This document shows positions 63,964-64,000 of a stretch of DNA of 64,000 nt, one piece after another. Below the pieces are notes generated by a model, which saw only the letters and a program-made list of their open reading frames with translations, was not told the DNA's origin and did no database searches. The position numbers were made by a program, and so were the translations under genes. The stretch spans positions 337,907 to 401,906 of the forward strand of contig NZ_QAJL01000002.1 in NCBI RefSeq assembly GCF_003852525.1. Reading direction: 5' to 3'. Numbering within the stretch: position 1 is the stretch's first letter; every line of letters begins with the position of its first letter. Source of the stretch: Pedobacter sp. KBW06. Lineage in GTDB: Bacteria > Bacteroidota > Bacteroidia > Sphingobacteriales > Sphingobacteriaceae.

Positions 63964-64000
63964 TGAAATATAAAAATCGATAATAAGCATAAAAAAAGGA

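Noticed and set aside
1..64000. CRISPR arrays, tRNA or rRNA genes, phage genes
   Set aside because: No regularly spaced repeats, cloverleaf-like sequences, rRNA segments or phage structural genes were seen on reading the window.

Overview
The window looks like chromosome from a Bacteroidota bacterium, most likely Sphingobacteriaceae and Pedobacter-like. The basis is three SusC/SusD pairs, two ECF sigma/FecR switches, DUF4249, DUF5686 and DUF4374 proteins, a LytS/LytTR pair, and TAnnTTTG-type -7 promoter boxes in front of several genes. No genus was confirmed by a database search. No tRNA, rRNA, CRISPR array, intact insertion sequence or prophage was seen.

Region 1 (1-8.95 kb, minus strand) is a polysaccharide utilisation locus (PUL). 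It runs from a TPR/HTH lipoprotein regulator to susC, susD and a LacZ-type GH2 beta-galactosidase cut by the window edge. A dyad sits on the predicted susC start site, and an A8 tract puts the best GH2 signal peptide out of frame. Region 2 (9.0-16.5 kb) is a second locus: ECF sigma, FecR, STN-domain SusC, SusD. A plus-strand terminator between fecR and susC suggests a cis-antisense sRNA. Past susD lie two near-identical promoter-plus-hairpin units that look like duplicated small RNA genes.

Region 3 (16.6-22.75 kb) encodes a tripartite RND efflux pump (outer-membrane factor, pump, membrane-fusion lipoprotein), led by a small membrane protein. Region 4 (22.8-31.1 kb) is mixed housekeeping and regulation: DsrE-like protein, FMN reductase, two unknown lipoproteins, DinB-like protein, a TonB-type receptor, a LytS/LytTR two-component system and a CDGSH iron-sulfur protein.

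Region 5 (31.4-41.5 kb, minus) is a third PUL: susC, susD, GH3, GH2-malectin. The GH3 gene is broken by an exact 46-bp tandem duplication. Region 6 (41.8-47 kb) has a ThuA-like protein, a striking 7TM-DISM receptor fused to an IS1595-transposase-type zinc ribbon and HTH, an LLM flavin oxidoreductase and a LacI regulator.

Region 7 (47-55.5 kb, minus) reads as one unit: ECF sigma, FecR, STN TonB receptor, DUF4249 lipoprotein, DUF5686 outer-membrane protein and a PAP2_C membrane protein of the sphingomyelin-synthase type. Region 8 (55.6-58.4 kb) holds a CHRD lipoprotein, an Ivy-like lipoprotein and a Lys/Pro-rich secreted peptide on the plus strand, then an 80-residue lipoprotein and a parallel beta-helix lipoprotein on the minus strand. 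Region 9 (58.9-63.7 kb, plus) is a TonB receptor / DUF4374 / PepSY trio like the Bacteroides xenosiderophore system XusABC, followed by a 49-residue open frame at the edge.
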